A DNA stretch of 35,067 nucleotides from Leptospira inadai serovar Lyme str. 10 (GTDB lineage: Bacteria; Spirochaetota; Leptospiria; Leptospirales; Leptospiraceae), in contig NZ_AHMM02000002.1 of assembly GCF_000243675.2 (NCBI RefSeq), positions 1 through 35,067 on the forward strand. Direction: 5' to 3'. A program made the translations under genes and the position numbers. Below, piece after piece: positions 24,893-32,866 of the stretch; position 1 is the first letter of the stretch; each line of letters starts with the position of its first letter. The notes beneath the pieces are model-generated. The model ran no database searches. It worked only from the letters and a program-made list of their open reading frames with translations, and was not told where the DNA came from.

Positions 24893-25119
24893 TTCTTAAA
24901 ACCTCGATCAAAAAATCCGTTATGAACCGTCTCTCCATCCTCTAAAGTTATCACTCGAAGGTATTTTTGAACTTCGTCAATCCATTTCCAGAATCGGATT
25001 CTACCGTCTTCTTGGATTTCCCTTTTGTCAGGATTAGAAATTGCTTCTTCTATCCAGTCTAAACGAAGTTCGGGCCGTTTTCTAAGGACTTCGTTTTCGA
25101 AATAGCGAGTATATTTCAT
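24889..25119 (-). CDS. small toxin-like protein paired with DUF2283
   Basis: This encodes 76 aa. The pattern [40 protein letters not shown] and [11 protein letters not shown] is a compact family often encoded before DUF2283 proteins and similar in fold plan to DUF4258/BrnT-like toxins. Tryptophan and arginine residues cluster in the middle. It is first in a two-gene operon. Ribonuclease activity is plausible but inferred. Confidence 0.65.
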   Translation of the reverse strand: MKYTRYFENEVLRKRPELRLDWIEEAISNPDKREIQEDGRIRFWKWIDEVQKYLRVITLEDGETVHNGFFDRGFKK

Positions 25120-25582
25120 ACTACTTAAATCTAACGTTATCCAGAAGCTATGTTTCTCGGGAAGCGTTTACCCGAATGCAGAAGTATTATTCTCTTTCCC
25201 CTCGGCCGTTATTTTCTCTCCGAAGAGGATCTTTATCTAATACAGGGTTCTCCAGAAATCTTCAATATATCATCCATATTTTTCTTTTCCGAAGGCTCCC
25301 GGCCGGCATCGATATAGATTTCAAACTTCGTAATATGCTTCGTTCGGCCCCCCAAAAAAAGGCCTTTTTTCTCCCGAAATTTCCCGATTTTACCTTTTTT
25401 TTGTAATCGCCCCCGAAAATTGCTTACCTAAGAGATATTTTAGAAGTTCCGATTTCTTTGTTTTGAAAGAGTTAGGTAAAATTCCTTAACCATCCTTAGA
25501 AGAATAGTAGGAGCGCGACCGAACGGCCCAAATCTATTTTATATATTTTATTCATTCGTGTCTAAGGATGGTTTAAGAGATA
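25120..25582. other. non-coding region with a long inverted repeat
   Basis: No credible gene was found. CCTTAACCATCCTTAGA (25484-25500) is repeated inverted at 25561-25577, with 13 consecutive matching bases plus a flank with one extra base, separated by 60 bases. The right arm ends five bases from the stop of the bufferin-like gene at 25583. It could be a terminator of unusual size or the ends of a small miniature element. Confidence 0.5.
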
Positions 25583-25843
25583 TTAAGATTTCTTAAAGGT
25601 TCCTTTTTTGGTGTCACAATCTTTTTTCGAAAGAGAAATCCAACCTTGTCCTTTACAGGAATTTTTTCCAGCACAGGAATGTCCTTTCCCACCGCACTCT
25701 CCAGTACCCTTGCAGGAATTAATTCCATGACATTCCCCTTTGGAATCTTCTGAACTCCCGCTCTTATCTTGCGCGATCGCTCCAGTGCTTAGTATTCCAG
25801 TAAGCGCCGCCCCAATCAGTAAATGTTTTGTTATATCGTTCAT
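25583..25843 (-). CDS. cysteine-rich BufA2-like periplasmic metallophore
   Basis: This encodes 86 aa from ATG 25843, chosen because GGAGG lies seven bases upstream. A signal peptide (about residues 1-24, ending AIAQ) leads a short mature part with CHGINSC, CGGKGHSCAGKNSCKGQGW and a final Cys. This CHG...CKG pattern is that of BufA2-type bufferins, ribosomally made peptides that bind copper or other metals and normally come with BufB/BufC maturases. No maturase is seen here. The YceI gene lies 64 bases upstream on the same strand. Confidence 0.7.
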   Translation of the reverse strand: MNDITKHLLIGAALTGILSTGAIAQDKSGSSEDSKGECHGINSCKGTGECGGKGHSCAGKNSCKGQGWISLSKKDCDTKKGTFKKS

Positions 25844-25906
25844 TTTATGCCTCCGCACATTTTTAGTTCGATTTTTTTAAGAGATGGTTACAATGAAATC
25901 AATCCT

Positions 25907-26494
25907 TTATTCAGGAACAGCTTCTCCTTCTATACGAATGGAAACTTCTTCTCCAACTAAAACACCTCCGGTTTCGAGAGTTTTATTCCACGTAAGTCCA
26001 AAATCCTTTCTATTGATTTTAGTCTCAGCTTCAAATGCCAGATGAGTATTTCCCCAGGGATCTTTTGCCGAACCAACATACTTTACTTCTAATACGACCG
26101 GTTTTGTGATTCCTTTAATCGTTAATTCGCCGTCCACTTTCGAAACTCCGCCTTTTTTGATGACGGCTTTGATTGCTTTAAAAGAGATTGTTGCGAAATT
26201 ACTCGCGTCAAAAAAATCTTTTCCTTTTAGATGTTTATCGCGATCTGCGTCGCTTGTTGAAATCGAAGCCGACTGGATCGTAACTTCGAGGCCAGTTACG
26301 CTATTAGTTTTTTCGTCAAAAGCGAATTTGCCACTATATTCCCTAAACGTTCCTGGAACATTGGAAATGGCGAGATGCCTCACTTTGAAGCCTACCGAAG
26401 TATGAGAGTTGTCTAATTTGAAGTTTTCTGCTTCTGTACCGCTAAAAGAGAATGCACTGAGCAAAAGAGCGAAAAGAATATTTTTTTTGTTCAT
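25907..26494 (-). CDS. yceI: YceI-family periplasmic protein
   Basis: This encodes 195 aa from ATG 26494 (AGGTGA upstream). A signal peptide ends near TEAEN. The rest is the complete YceI lipocalin-like domain: FKLDNSHTSVGFKVRHL, VPGTFREYSGKFAFD, DFFDASNFATISF, GITKPVVLEVKY and the C-terminal NRKDFGLTWNKTLETGG. These proteins bind long isoprenoid or fatty chains in the periplasm. It is probably cotranscribed with the bufferin-like gene. Confidence 0.88.
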   Translation of the reverse strand: MNKKNILFALLLSAFSFSGTEAENFKLDNSHTSVGFKVRHLAISNVPGTFREYSGKFAFDEKTNSVTGLEVTIQSASISTSDADRDKHLKGKDFFDASNFATISFKAIKAVIKKGGVSKVDGELTIKGITKPVVLEVKYVGSAKDPWGNTHLAFEAETKINRKDFGLTWNKTLETGGVLVGEEVSIRIEGEAVPE

Positions 26495-26592
26495 CAAAAA
26501 TCACCTGGTTTAATAAGATAGTATTTGTATTTTGCAATCGACTAAATCACAAATATTTTATGGAAATATTAGCTTTAGATTCATTAAAAAAA

Positions 26593-26952
26593 TCAATCAT
26601 CGTCCAAAGAAATAATAAGTCCTGAAACTCTGTCCGGAAGAGAAATTTCCGAGACGAATCGGATTCCAAGTACGATCTTAGGTTCTTTCGACCACTTCGG
26701 TCTTTCAATACGAACGATCATTCCTTCAAACTCGATAGAATCCTCTTCCATTGGATTCGTGGTAATTCTTCCCTGAATCAAATCCCCAATGTTTAAATCT
26801 TCAGCAAGAGAATCTTTTACAAGAACTCCCATTCCGATTTCTGAAACATTAATTATATCTCCGATCACTTTCACTCGTTTACAGGTAAACGTCGTCGAAA
26901 GTTCCGCTATATCTTTAGAATTGAAGCGTCTCTTTTCTCTTTCATCATCCAT
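26593..26952 (-). CDS. PilZ-domain protein
   Basis: This encodes a 119-aa single PilZ domain. The cyclic di-GMP binding elements are visible: the arginine-rich start EKRRFN (RxxxR-like) and the NVSEIGMG motif ((D/N)xSxxG), followed by beta strands up to KIVLGIRFV. The arginine spacing differs slightly from the consensus, so binding is likely but not certain. It could be an effector for motility or envelope changes. It has no neighbour on the same strand within 90 bases. Confidence 0.75.
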   Translation of the reverse strand: MDDEREKRRFNSKDIAELSTTFTCKRVKVIGDIINVSEIGMGVLVKDSLAEDLNIGDLIQGRITTNPMEEDSIEFEGMIVRIERPKWSKEPKIVLGIRFVSEISLPDRVSGLIISLDDD

Positions 26953-27407
26953 ACTAGGTTGGTTCTTTTATAAAATTAATTTTATTGAGATCGAAATTGT
27001 CAGTATAAACCCTGAAGTGGACACGAGAGTCAAGGGTCTCGTCAAAAAAAAATCGCTAATCTAAGGGTTTATTAAGGAGGAAAGTCCCCGGAATTAACTT
27101 AGTCCGTTTTTACAGAACTGAGTAAACTGCTGAATCAGTCATTTCTTTCAAATCCTTTCCCCTCGGAGCGATAAGGACTTACCTCTGCAATCGCTCGGAA
27201 ACCATTCCCTTTTAAATGCCCTGGCGAAACTGTCTTTTTTAGATGGGGTCACGGGTCGGTCCGCAAAAGACAAAGGATTTTTCCGGTTTTCACTTTCTAT
27301 ACAAAATGGTTTATAACCGGGTTTTAAACTAGTATAAACTCATTAAAACCCCTTTTTGGACTTTCAAAAATCTCTTACTATTATACTTTAAGACTTTCTA
27401 AACGTAT
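26953..27407. other. non-coding region with hairpins
   Basis: I see no gene. GAGCGAT (27166-27172) / ATCGCTC (27190-27196) is a seven-pair stem. GGGTTTTAA (27319-27327) / TTAAAACCC (27343-27351) has perfect nine-base arms followed by CTTTTT, terminator-like on the plus strand or an operator for the gene at 27408. Confidence 0.45.
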
Positions 27408-27800
27408 ATGAACCGGCCCTACTTACTTGAATTCTCCTCTATCGAAGAAGCGATCCAAAAGGCATTCCATGACATTGCCCTTATCCATGAAGAGTTAGAA
27501 CCAGCTTTATATTTTAGAATTGAATGGGTTATAGACAAATTTGGATTCGAAGAAAACTATTCATATCCGAAAGAAAAATCAGAGTTTGCGGCTTCAAACC
27601 CCGCGATGCCTTTCGACGCTTTTGCCGAATTTGTTCAGGGCATAATTCCCAAAAATGCTACAGACTTAATTCGATCTAAAATAAAGCTTATCTTTTATGA
27701 TTCCAGGAGAAGCAGTACTACTGCTATCGCTGAATATGAAATCAAGAGAATAGACTTTATTTCAGGCGCAAGCGTCTATTTGAAACGGATTTCTGCTTAA
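27408..27800 (+). CDS. hypothetical protein
   Basis: This encodes a 130-aa soluble protein with no signal or membrane segment. The start EFSSIEEAIQKAFHDIALIH resembles the start of the 124-aa protein at 30533 (YFPSLTDALQTAFSELGSIE), so they may be distant paralogs. I do not recognise a domain. No ribosome binding site precedes the ATG, but a TATACT box lies 20 bases upstream, so the mRNA leader may be very short. Confidence 0.6.
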   Translation: MNRPYLLEFSSIEEAIQKAFHDIALIHEELEPALYFRIEWVIDKFGFEENYSYPKEKSEFAASNPAMPFDAFAEFVQGIIPKNATDLIRSKIKLIFYDSRRSSTTAIAEYEIKRIDFISGASVYLKRISA

Positions 27801-27911
27801 ACCCTTCCCCGCTTATCTATCCAGATTCTTATATGCTCCTTTTTCTAAATGAAACGGGTTGAAATCTTAGGGTTTTTTAGTGTTTTTTCGGGTTTTTTTA
27901 GAATTACGTTT

Positions 27912-28277
27912 TTATAATCCACTCAGAATGATTCTTTCCAATTTTCTCTTTAAAATCCCAGACTCCCTAAATATACGCATCTGAATTTCCTCTTCCTTTT
28001 CTAACGCTCGTTTGAATTCAGGGAGAGTCCTCCAGTAATAAATCGTGCATACAGAGTATCCTAGTTTCTCCGCGATTTTTTGCGGCCGTATTTTAGGAAT
28101 TGCGACCGACAAGAAGAGTGCTTGTTCCTGCGGGATCGAAAGCTTTGGATACTTTTGTTTATTCGGATCGTACCCAAAGTCCTCGGGGCGAACACTTTCG
28201 ATTTCGGTTTTTCGATCATCGGAGAAAGCTAAATCTTTGCCTTTATTTACTATTAATTCGTTTTTTTGTCTTGTCAC
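27912..28277 (-). CDS. HTH protein, phage terminase-small-subunit-like
   Basis: This encodes 121 aa. A central homeodomain-like helix-turn-helix (about residues 55-90: IRPQKIAEKLGYSVCTIYYW then FKRALEKEEE) resembles DNA-binding parts of phage terminase small subunits and similar proteins. The rest is charged and helical. No terminase large subunit or other packaging gene is near, so a role in plasmid regulation is equally possible. Confidence 0.55.
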   Translation of the reverse strand: MTRQKNELIVNKGKDLAFSDDRKTEIESVRPEDFGYDPNKQKYPKLSIPQEQALFLSVAIPKIRPQKIAEKLGYSVCTIYYWRTLPEFKRALEKEEEIQMRIFRESGILKRKLERIILSGL

Positions 28278-28427
28278 GGTTTTTAAGTTTTCTTCTCCAA
28301 AAGGACTATATCACGAAGCTTTTGTATCGGCCGGTAAATGGATCCTTGTCTTGGCGGCCCTGTGGAATCATAATTCCGGGCCTTCTATTTTAACCCTTTA
28401 GGCTTATTAATTTTTTTTAGCAGGCTC

Positions 28428-28459
28428 TTGACTCTGAAGGATACTTCAGGGTTTATACT
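28428..28459 (+). promoter_or_regulatory. MerR-type promoter/operator with 20-bp spacer
   Basis: The -35 box is TTGACT (28428-28433), the -10 box TATACT (28454-28459) and the spacer 20 bases. In the spacer CTGAAG (28434-28439), GATA, CTTCAG (28444-28449) form a perfect dyad. An over-long spacer with a centred dyad is the hallmark of promoters that MerR proteins twist open. The ATG of the merR gene follows only eight bases after the -10 box. Confidence 0.85.
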
Positions 28460-28467
28460 GACCTATT

Positions 28468-28875
28468 ATGAGTCTTAAAATTGGAGAACTTGCAAAGGCA
28501 ACCCACGTTTCTGTCGAAACGATTCGCTACTATGAATCTCTTAAACTTTTGAATCCTGCGTTTAGAAATGAATCTAAATACAGAATTTATTCAGAGGATT
28601 CCACTAAGAGAATTCAGTTCGTTCGAAACATGCAGGCACTTGGCTTTAGTCTTTCTGAAATCAAGGAGCTCCTAGACTTGAAAGTACAAACAAAAAGCCA
28701 ATGTAAAAGCGTTCAGTCGAAAGTGAATTTAAAACTAAGCGAAATTCAAGGCAAGATCGCCGTTCTAAAAAAGCTGGAGAGCTCTTTAATCGAAATCCAA
28801 AAGATTTGTGAATCTTCGAAATCAACGAAGGAAGGATCTTGTCCAGTCTTGGACTTAATGGAGGAAGGACTATGA
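28468..28875 (+). CDS. merR: MerR-family metal-responsive regulator
   Basis: This encodes 135 aa. The winged HTH is at residues 4-70 (IGELAKATHVSVETIRYYES, FVRNMQALGFSLSEIKELL), followed by a dimerisation helix. Cysteines in SQCKSV, KICESS and GSCPVL sit where mercury-sensing MerR has its three ligands (Cys82, 117 and 126), so Hg(II) is the likely signal; another thiophilic metal is possible. It autoregulates from the promoter at 28428. It overlaps the downstream gene by four bases (ATGA). Confidence 0.85.
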   Translation: MSLKIGELAKATHVSVETIRYYESLKLLNPAFRNESKYRIYSEDSTKRIQFVRNMQALGFSLSEIKELLDLKVQTKSQCKSVQSKVNLKLSEIQGKIAVLKKLESSLIEIQKICESSKSTKEGSCPVLDLMEEGL

Positions 28876-29558
28876 AAATCGAGTTAGTCTATGAAACGAC
28901 CTGTCCGAATAAGGACGCTACAAAAAAGTTAATACTGGATATTCTTAAAGAACACAGTATTTCGGCGAAGTTCTTAGAAGTAAATAAAGACGATCCAAAA
29001 TCGCCTGACTATGCTAAGAAATTTTCCTCCCCTACGGTTCTAATTAATGGAATCGATATAGAAGGAAATACCGGAGGAAACGCTTGCCGGCTTTACAAAG
29101 ATGAATCCGGAAAACTATCCGGCATTCCTTCTAAAGAGTTATTGGAACGATCAATCTTAAAAGAAAGAAACAGTTCTCATTTTTCCTTAGCTTCGTTTTT
29201 GCCCCTCTTAGGAAGTGTCTTTGTTCCGGTAGTTTCATGCCCTGCATGTTACCCCCTATACGGGAGTGTTCTCGCTAGTCTCGGCTTTAGTTTTTTCGAC
29301 TATACCCCTTACTTAAAACCTTTCGTTTTCGTTCTTTCCATTTTAGCCGTGACCGGAGTTTCTCTTTATTACGACCGGACTAAAAAATGGAAATCAGCTA
29401 GCTCCGTATTTCTTGGGATACTGCTCTTGGGGTTAAGCAAACTTTTCCTTGAAATCGATTCTTTAACTTTCATAGGGGCTTTCTTTTGCGTTTTCGGGTT
29501 TGTTCTATCCAGATTTGAATCCAAACCAAAGCCGAAAGAAGTTTGCGTAACCTGCTAA
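28872..29558 (+). CDS. thioredoxin-fold / MerC-like metal transport fusion
   Basis: This encodes 228 aa from ATG 28872. The first about 90 residues are a thioredoxin-like domain (KIELVYETTCPN, then FSSPTVLINGIDIEG and a cysteine in NACRLY). Next come four hydrophobic segments. The first carries VVSCPACYPLYGSVLASLGF, a CxxC pair in a membrane helix as in MerC/MerT mercury transporters, and a cysteine pair CVTC ends the protein. Metal probably passes from the membrane to the soluble thiol domain. It is coupled to merR and no mercuric reductase lies nearby, so the role could be import to a host reductase or sensing of another metal. Confidence 0.75.
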   Translation: MKIELVYETTCPNKDATKKLILDILKEHSISAKFLEVNKDDPKSPDYAKKFSSPTVLINGIDIEGNTGGNACRLYKDESGKLSGIPSKELLERSILKERNSSHFSLASFLPLLGSVFVPVVSCPACYPLYGSVLASLGFSFFDYTPYLKPFVFVLSILAVTGVSLYYDRTKKWKSASSVFLGILLLGLSKLFLEIDSLTFIGAFFCVFGFVLSRFESKPKPKEVCVTC

Positions 29559-29893
29559 AGTTTCGAAGCGGCCGGACTTGCGGAACCATGATTCCGGGGA
29601 TCCATTTTGTTCCCCCCGCTTCCCTTTCTTTTCCGTAAACGAAAAGTATAGTGCATCGTGGAGGATCAATTCTATTCCCGTTTCTAAGGGGTCTAGTTTC
29701 GATCTGGAGAGGTTTTTTTAGGAAAGCGGTACTTCCCCCCGTCTCGATCTATTTTAGGTGAAAAAACGAGGATAAAACGAGAAAGCCGAACCTAAGTTTC
29801 CTTTGAAATGTTAGCATTTGTTAGCTTTTTATATGCCCTGAATAAAATGACTTATTTGGGACCTTAGCGGCCGCTTTCGAAATGCTTCTTCGG
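29559..29893. other. non-coding region after the mer-like genes
   Basis: No gene was seen. GGGGA (29596-29600) / TCCCC (29611-29615) could be the terminator of the mer-like operon, with a pyrimidine-rich tail. A GGAA..CATGATTCC element here resembles GGAATCATAATTCC at 28364-28377, so the operon is flanked by similar short palindromes. Confidence 0.45.
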
Positions 29894-30313
29894 CTAATTC
29901 TTTTTTTTCGCAAACGAGGCTATTAAGGACGAAAATGCTTTCTGTTCTTTAGGAGGCAGTTTAATAAAATTCTTCATTACATTTTTCAAGTCCTTAGATT
30001 TCTTTAAATGATTAAAAATCACTCGTTCGTCTTCTAACTCAAAAAGTATTTTTTCTGACCGTGAGCGGAACTTAATTGGTTCAACAGGCATATTATCATC
30101 CAAAAGCCATAATAGATCCGCTTTGTATTCTAGAGCAAGTGCGACAAGAACTGCCTTGGATGGATCCATTACTCCTTTATTTGTAATGGAACTGACGCCC
30201 TGGTAACTTAATCCAAGTTTCGAGGCTGCGTCTGACAATGAGTCGCCGGCGGCATTTATTAGTGCTTTGACTTTCTTTCCGAATAGTTTTGGTTTTGTAT
30301 TTTTTTCTGTCAT
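29894..30313 (-). CDS. XRE-family repressor, phage-like
   Basis: This encodes 139 aa. The N-terminal HTH (about residues 10-65) reads FGKKVKALINAAGDSLSDAA, KLGLSYQGVSSITNKGVMDP. A charged helical C-terminal region follows, without the Ser-Lys protease of LexA/CI repressors. It faces a strong divergent promoter with a dyad at 30339-30368 that it may control. That fits a repressor of the plus-strand gene at 30533. Confidence 0.75.
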   Translation of the reverse strand: MTEKNTKPKLFGKKVKALINAAGDSLSDAASKLGLSYQGVSSITNKGVMDPSKAVLVALALEYKADLLWLLDDNMPVEPIKFRSRSEKILFELEDERVIFNHLKKSKDLKNVMKNFIKLPPKEQKAFSSLIASFAKKKN

Positions 30314-30338
30314 TCAAAATATTCTATTATAATTAGTA

Positions 30339-30368
30339 TTGACAATATTATTCCATTAGGATAATATT
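30339..30368 (+). promoter_or_regulatory. promoter overlapped by a dyad
   Basis: TTGACA (30339-30344), 17 bases, TAATAT (30362-30367) is a near-consensus promoter pointing to 30533. AATATTAT (30344-30351) and ATAATATT (30361-30368) form a perfect eight-base dyad lying over it, a typical repressor site. Confidence 0.6.
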
Positions 30369-30532
30369 CGTAATTACGCTAGTAGAATCCTATCTGGACC
30401 AATATCCGAAAAGCATAAAAAGACCCATATAAACGCTGAAATTCTGCCTTCCCTGACCTGGCCGTTTTCAGACCGGCTCGGGATTCTATATACGGGAAGG
30501 ATTGTTTTAAAGCGCCCCAAATTGATTTTTAA

Positions 30533-30907
30533 ATGAAATTCCCGGTTACATACTTCCCGAGCCTAACGGATGCACTCCAAACCGCTTTCTCAGAGCTCGG
30601 GAGTATCGAGAGTCAATCCCAAGCCTTAATAAAAATCGCTTGGTATTACAAAGTAGGCAATATAGAGAATACGATCTCATTCCCGGAATCCGGCTATGTA
30701 TCTATTTCCCTTCCGCCCGAAAGGCTCGCTAAATTCATAGAACGGATCGGGCCACCCGGTGAAGACATCTTTAAATATACGATTGAGCTAGGGTTTTATA
30801 AAACCTCGAAAATAAACACCCCACCTCTAGTTTTCTTTAGGTTCGAAAAATCTCTAAAACCAAATTCGAAAGTTTCGCTTTTTCGAAAAAATATTCCAAT
30901 TTGGTAG
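30533..30907 (+). CDS. hypothetical protein
   Basis: This encodes a 124-aa soluble protein, no signal peptide. The start VTYFPSLTDALQTAFSELGS weakly resembles that of the 27408 protein. No recognisable domain or active site. It is the only gene downstream of the strong promoter at 30339, about 165 bases away, and no ribosome binding site is evident. Confidence 0.55.
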   Translation: MKFPVTYFPSLTDALQTAFSELGSIESQSQALIKIAWYYKVGNIENTISFPESGYVSISLPPERLAKFIERIGPPGEDIFKYTIELGFYKTSKINTPPLVFFRFEKSLKPNSKVSLFRKNIPIW

Positions 30908-30969
30908 GTCGATAAACGAATTGCTTGAAACCCTATTTTTTCCGGTTTTTTCTGCGGAAAAACTCACTC

Positions 30970-31356
30970 TCACTTCCTCCAATGACTACGATTAAACTGG
31001 TACTTTCGATTGTCCGTGAATTCGATTTTAAATTCCTCTCCTCTAAGATTCAAATACTGCGGTAGCTTATCTTCCACCTCGTTCCCTTCTTCCGTTTTGT
31101 ATCTAGTCACGACAGAGGTAAAAATTCTTTCTTTCGAGTCTTGGAACAATAAGACTAAAACGACTGAATTTGGGATCACTTCCCTACTCGTCCCCGACAG
31201 GGATCCAAAATCAACGTAAGTCGTATCATATTCTTTAAACGATCTGGATAGTTCCGAAGAATACACCCTAAACACTTCCAAGAGTGTTACCGGGTTATCT
31301 AAATCGATTCCCTGTAGCTTAAAGAAATACCGGTTCGTAAATTCTATCGAATTCAT
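30970..31356 (-). CDS. hypothetical protein cotranscribed with the winged-helix protein
   Basis: This encodes 128 aa with no signal or membrane segment; mixed alpha/beta, with SVVLVLLFQDSKERIFTSVV as a likely beta core. It overlaps the winged-helix gene by four bases (ATGA), so its product probably works with that protein. I do not recognise the family. Confidence 0.6.
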   Translation of the reverse strand: MNSIEFTNRYFFKLQGIDLDNPVTLLEVFRVYSSELSRSFKEYDTTYVDFGSLSGTSREVIPNSVVLVLLFQDSKERIFTSVVTRYKTEEGNEVEDKLPQYLNLRGEEFKIEFTDNRKYQFNRSHWRK

Positions 31357-32111
31357 ACGGCCGCCTTCGAAAGGTCGGCCCCAAATCGATCGCAGGGCAA
31401 AAATCCATACTCTTTAAAATAAAAAGAGTCAAAATATCGTTTATGGTGTTCATTTAATTCTTCAATTGAGGCCGCTGCGAGAATACTTTCTAAAGTCGAT
31501 GGCGATACGCCTGTTTTTCTGATTCTTTCTTTAAATCTTGCTAAAGCGTCTGAGAGAGGCGGGATAAAGGCCAGTGGAGCCGGTCTCGGAACTTGTTTCT
31601 CTTTTTTCGCTTGGGTAAGTTCTTTTCTAGATTCTTTACTAGGTTCTTTATATAGAGTCGCATTCCTTGAAACGCGATTCATATTCGCACTCTGAGAACG
31701 CGATACTGATTCGCTTTTTTGAGGTGGCTTTTTCTCAGTTTCGCGTTCTTCGCTACTAAGCGAAACTGTATACGAGTGCTCCGGCCGGATGATTAAATTT
31801 TCAGGAATCCGAATCGAGTACGAATTTGGTCGACTAAATCCGGACCGCTCTACCTCTAACCAGCCCCAGGTTTTTAAATCCCTGATGATTTGCGAAACTC
31901 TCCGGTATTTGAGTTCTCGGGGTTTTTTGCCGCCTTTTATTTCAAATCCGTTTACTCGGACTAGGATCTTGTCTATTCCTCCCGTCCAGAATTCAAGTGT
32001 CCCCTGGTACGACGAAATCGCAACCAATACGCGCAGGTGGCTTTGTGGAAGAATCGAAACGGCCGCTATGGGTAGCGCACCGAAATACATCCCTGTATCT
32101 TTAACTCGCAC
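31353..32111 (-). CDS. winged-helix replication-type protein
   Basis: This encodes 252 aa. The N-terminal about 110 residues resemble winged-helix domains of phage and plasmid replication or transcription proteins: LRVLVAISSYQGTLEFW, RRVSQIIRDLKTWGWLEVER, NSYSIRIPE. A serine/lysine-rich linker follows (about 120-180) and then a small helical C-terminal domain (LARFKERIRKTGVSPSTL, HHKRYFDSFYF). It could be a second replication factor or a phage-derived replisome organiser. No helicase loader is next to it. Confidence 0.6.
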   Translation of the reverse strand: MRVKDTGMYFGALPIAAVSILPQSHLRVLVAISSYQGTLEFWTGGIDKILVRVNGFEIKGGKKPRELKYRRVSQIIRDLKTWGWLEVERSGFSRPNSYSIRIPENLIIRPEHSYTVSLSSEERETEKKPPQKSESVSRSQSANMNRVSRNATLYKEPSKESRKELTQAKKEKQVPRPAPLAFIPPLSDALARFKERIRKTGVSPSTLESILAAASIEELNEHHKRYFDSFYFKEYGFLPCDRFGADLSKAAV

Positions 32112-32220
32112 TTTAATACCTCTAGTATCAAAATACGCCAGGGTTTTTTAATCGGTTTGAAAATCCCGATAATCGGGTCAAAATTTTACACTTTTTTAGA
32201 AAAATGTGAGAACGGCGATC

Positions 32221-32763
32221 TTACGATTTGTGTTCAGAAAAAACGCTGATTCCTAAAGAATCTAAAACCAAGTTCAAGACCGAAAATAAATACAATCCAA
32301 AACCGAGCGAAATCGGAATGTATTGCAGCAAGGCTAGTTTACTTTTTAAGATAACTTTACCGGTTTCTTCTTTCTCTCGGAAAGAATTCATAGCATTTAA
32401 AAGAGGTAAGTACGAGAAAAAAGAAAAAGTTGCGATGATCCAATAAGGATCTTTTAGTCTCCACGATAGAATAAATAGTATAATGGAGACACTTAACAGG
32501 GCCGGAGAATAATTGCTCCTTATTCCCTTCGAATGTAAATATACTTTGTATCTACTGCCCAGGCTATAATAAAAAAATAGATATAATACGGTCCTTAGGA
32601 ATGGGGAAATTCTTAAATTCTCTTCTTTCTTTAAGTATTTCCAGCTCTTATAAGTCCAATAGTATTGATAAAATGTAAACGTTGATAAATACAGAAGAAT
32701 GAACTTCCAAGCCGGCAATACTTTGGATTTTATTTCTTTTGCGACTGGCTTTTTTTCTTCCAT
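32221..32763 (-). CDS. multi-pass membrane protein (DUF4234-like)
   Basis: This encodes 180 aa from ATG 32763. Four to five hydrophobic segments follow a lysine-rich start. The LYLSTFTFYQYYWTYKSWKYL stretch resembles small membrane proteins annotated as DUF4234, whose function is unknown. A perfect 13-base inverted repeat lies 50 bases upstream. It seems to be a single-gene unit. Confidence 0.6.
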   Translation of the reverse strand: MEEKKPVAKEIKSKVLPAWKFILLYLSTFTFYQYYWTYKSWKYLKKEENLRISPFLRTVLYLFFYYSLGSRYKVYLHSKGIRSNYSPALLSVSIILFILSWRLKDPYWIIATFSFFSYLPLLNAMNSFREKEETGKVILKSKLALLQYIPISLGFGLYLFSVLNLVLDSLGISVFSEHKS

Positions 32764-32812
32764 TATTCTTTCTTTTCGTTTTTGTGGAGATCGCGATAAG
32801 ACTCCCTTGCCT

Positions 32813-32850
32813 ACTATAGCGAGCACGATTTTTCCTCTGCTCGCTATAGT
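32813..32850. repeat. perfect 13-bp inverted repeat
   Basis: ACTATAGCGAGCA (32813-32825) and TGCTCGCTATAGT (32838-32850) are perfect arms with a 12-base loop, followed on the plus strand by AAATTTTTT. It lies between two minus-strand genes. As a terminator it would act on plus-strand transcripts, where no gene ends, so an operator or a mobile-element end is also possible. Confidence 0.6.
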
Positions 32851-32866
32851 AAATTTTTTATAAAGG

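Noticed and set aside
24889..25119. Calling this gene BrnT
   Set aside because: It lacks FExDP and RIIS motifs and is paired with DUF2283, so it belongs to a different small family.
25176..25406. A 76-codon plus-strand frame before the bufferin-like gene
   Set aside because: Low-complexity Phe/Arg/Pro-rich translation, no SD, and no sign of selection.
27912..28277. Evidence for an intact prophage
   Set aside because: Apart from a terminase-small-subunit-like HTH, a repressor and a winged-helix protein there are no capsid, tail, portal or lysis genes.
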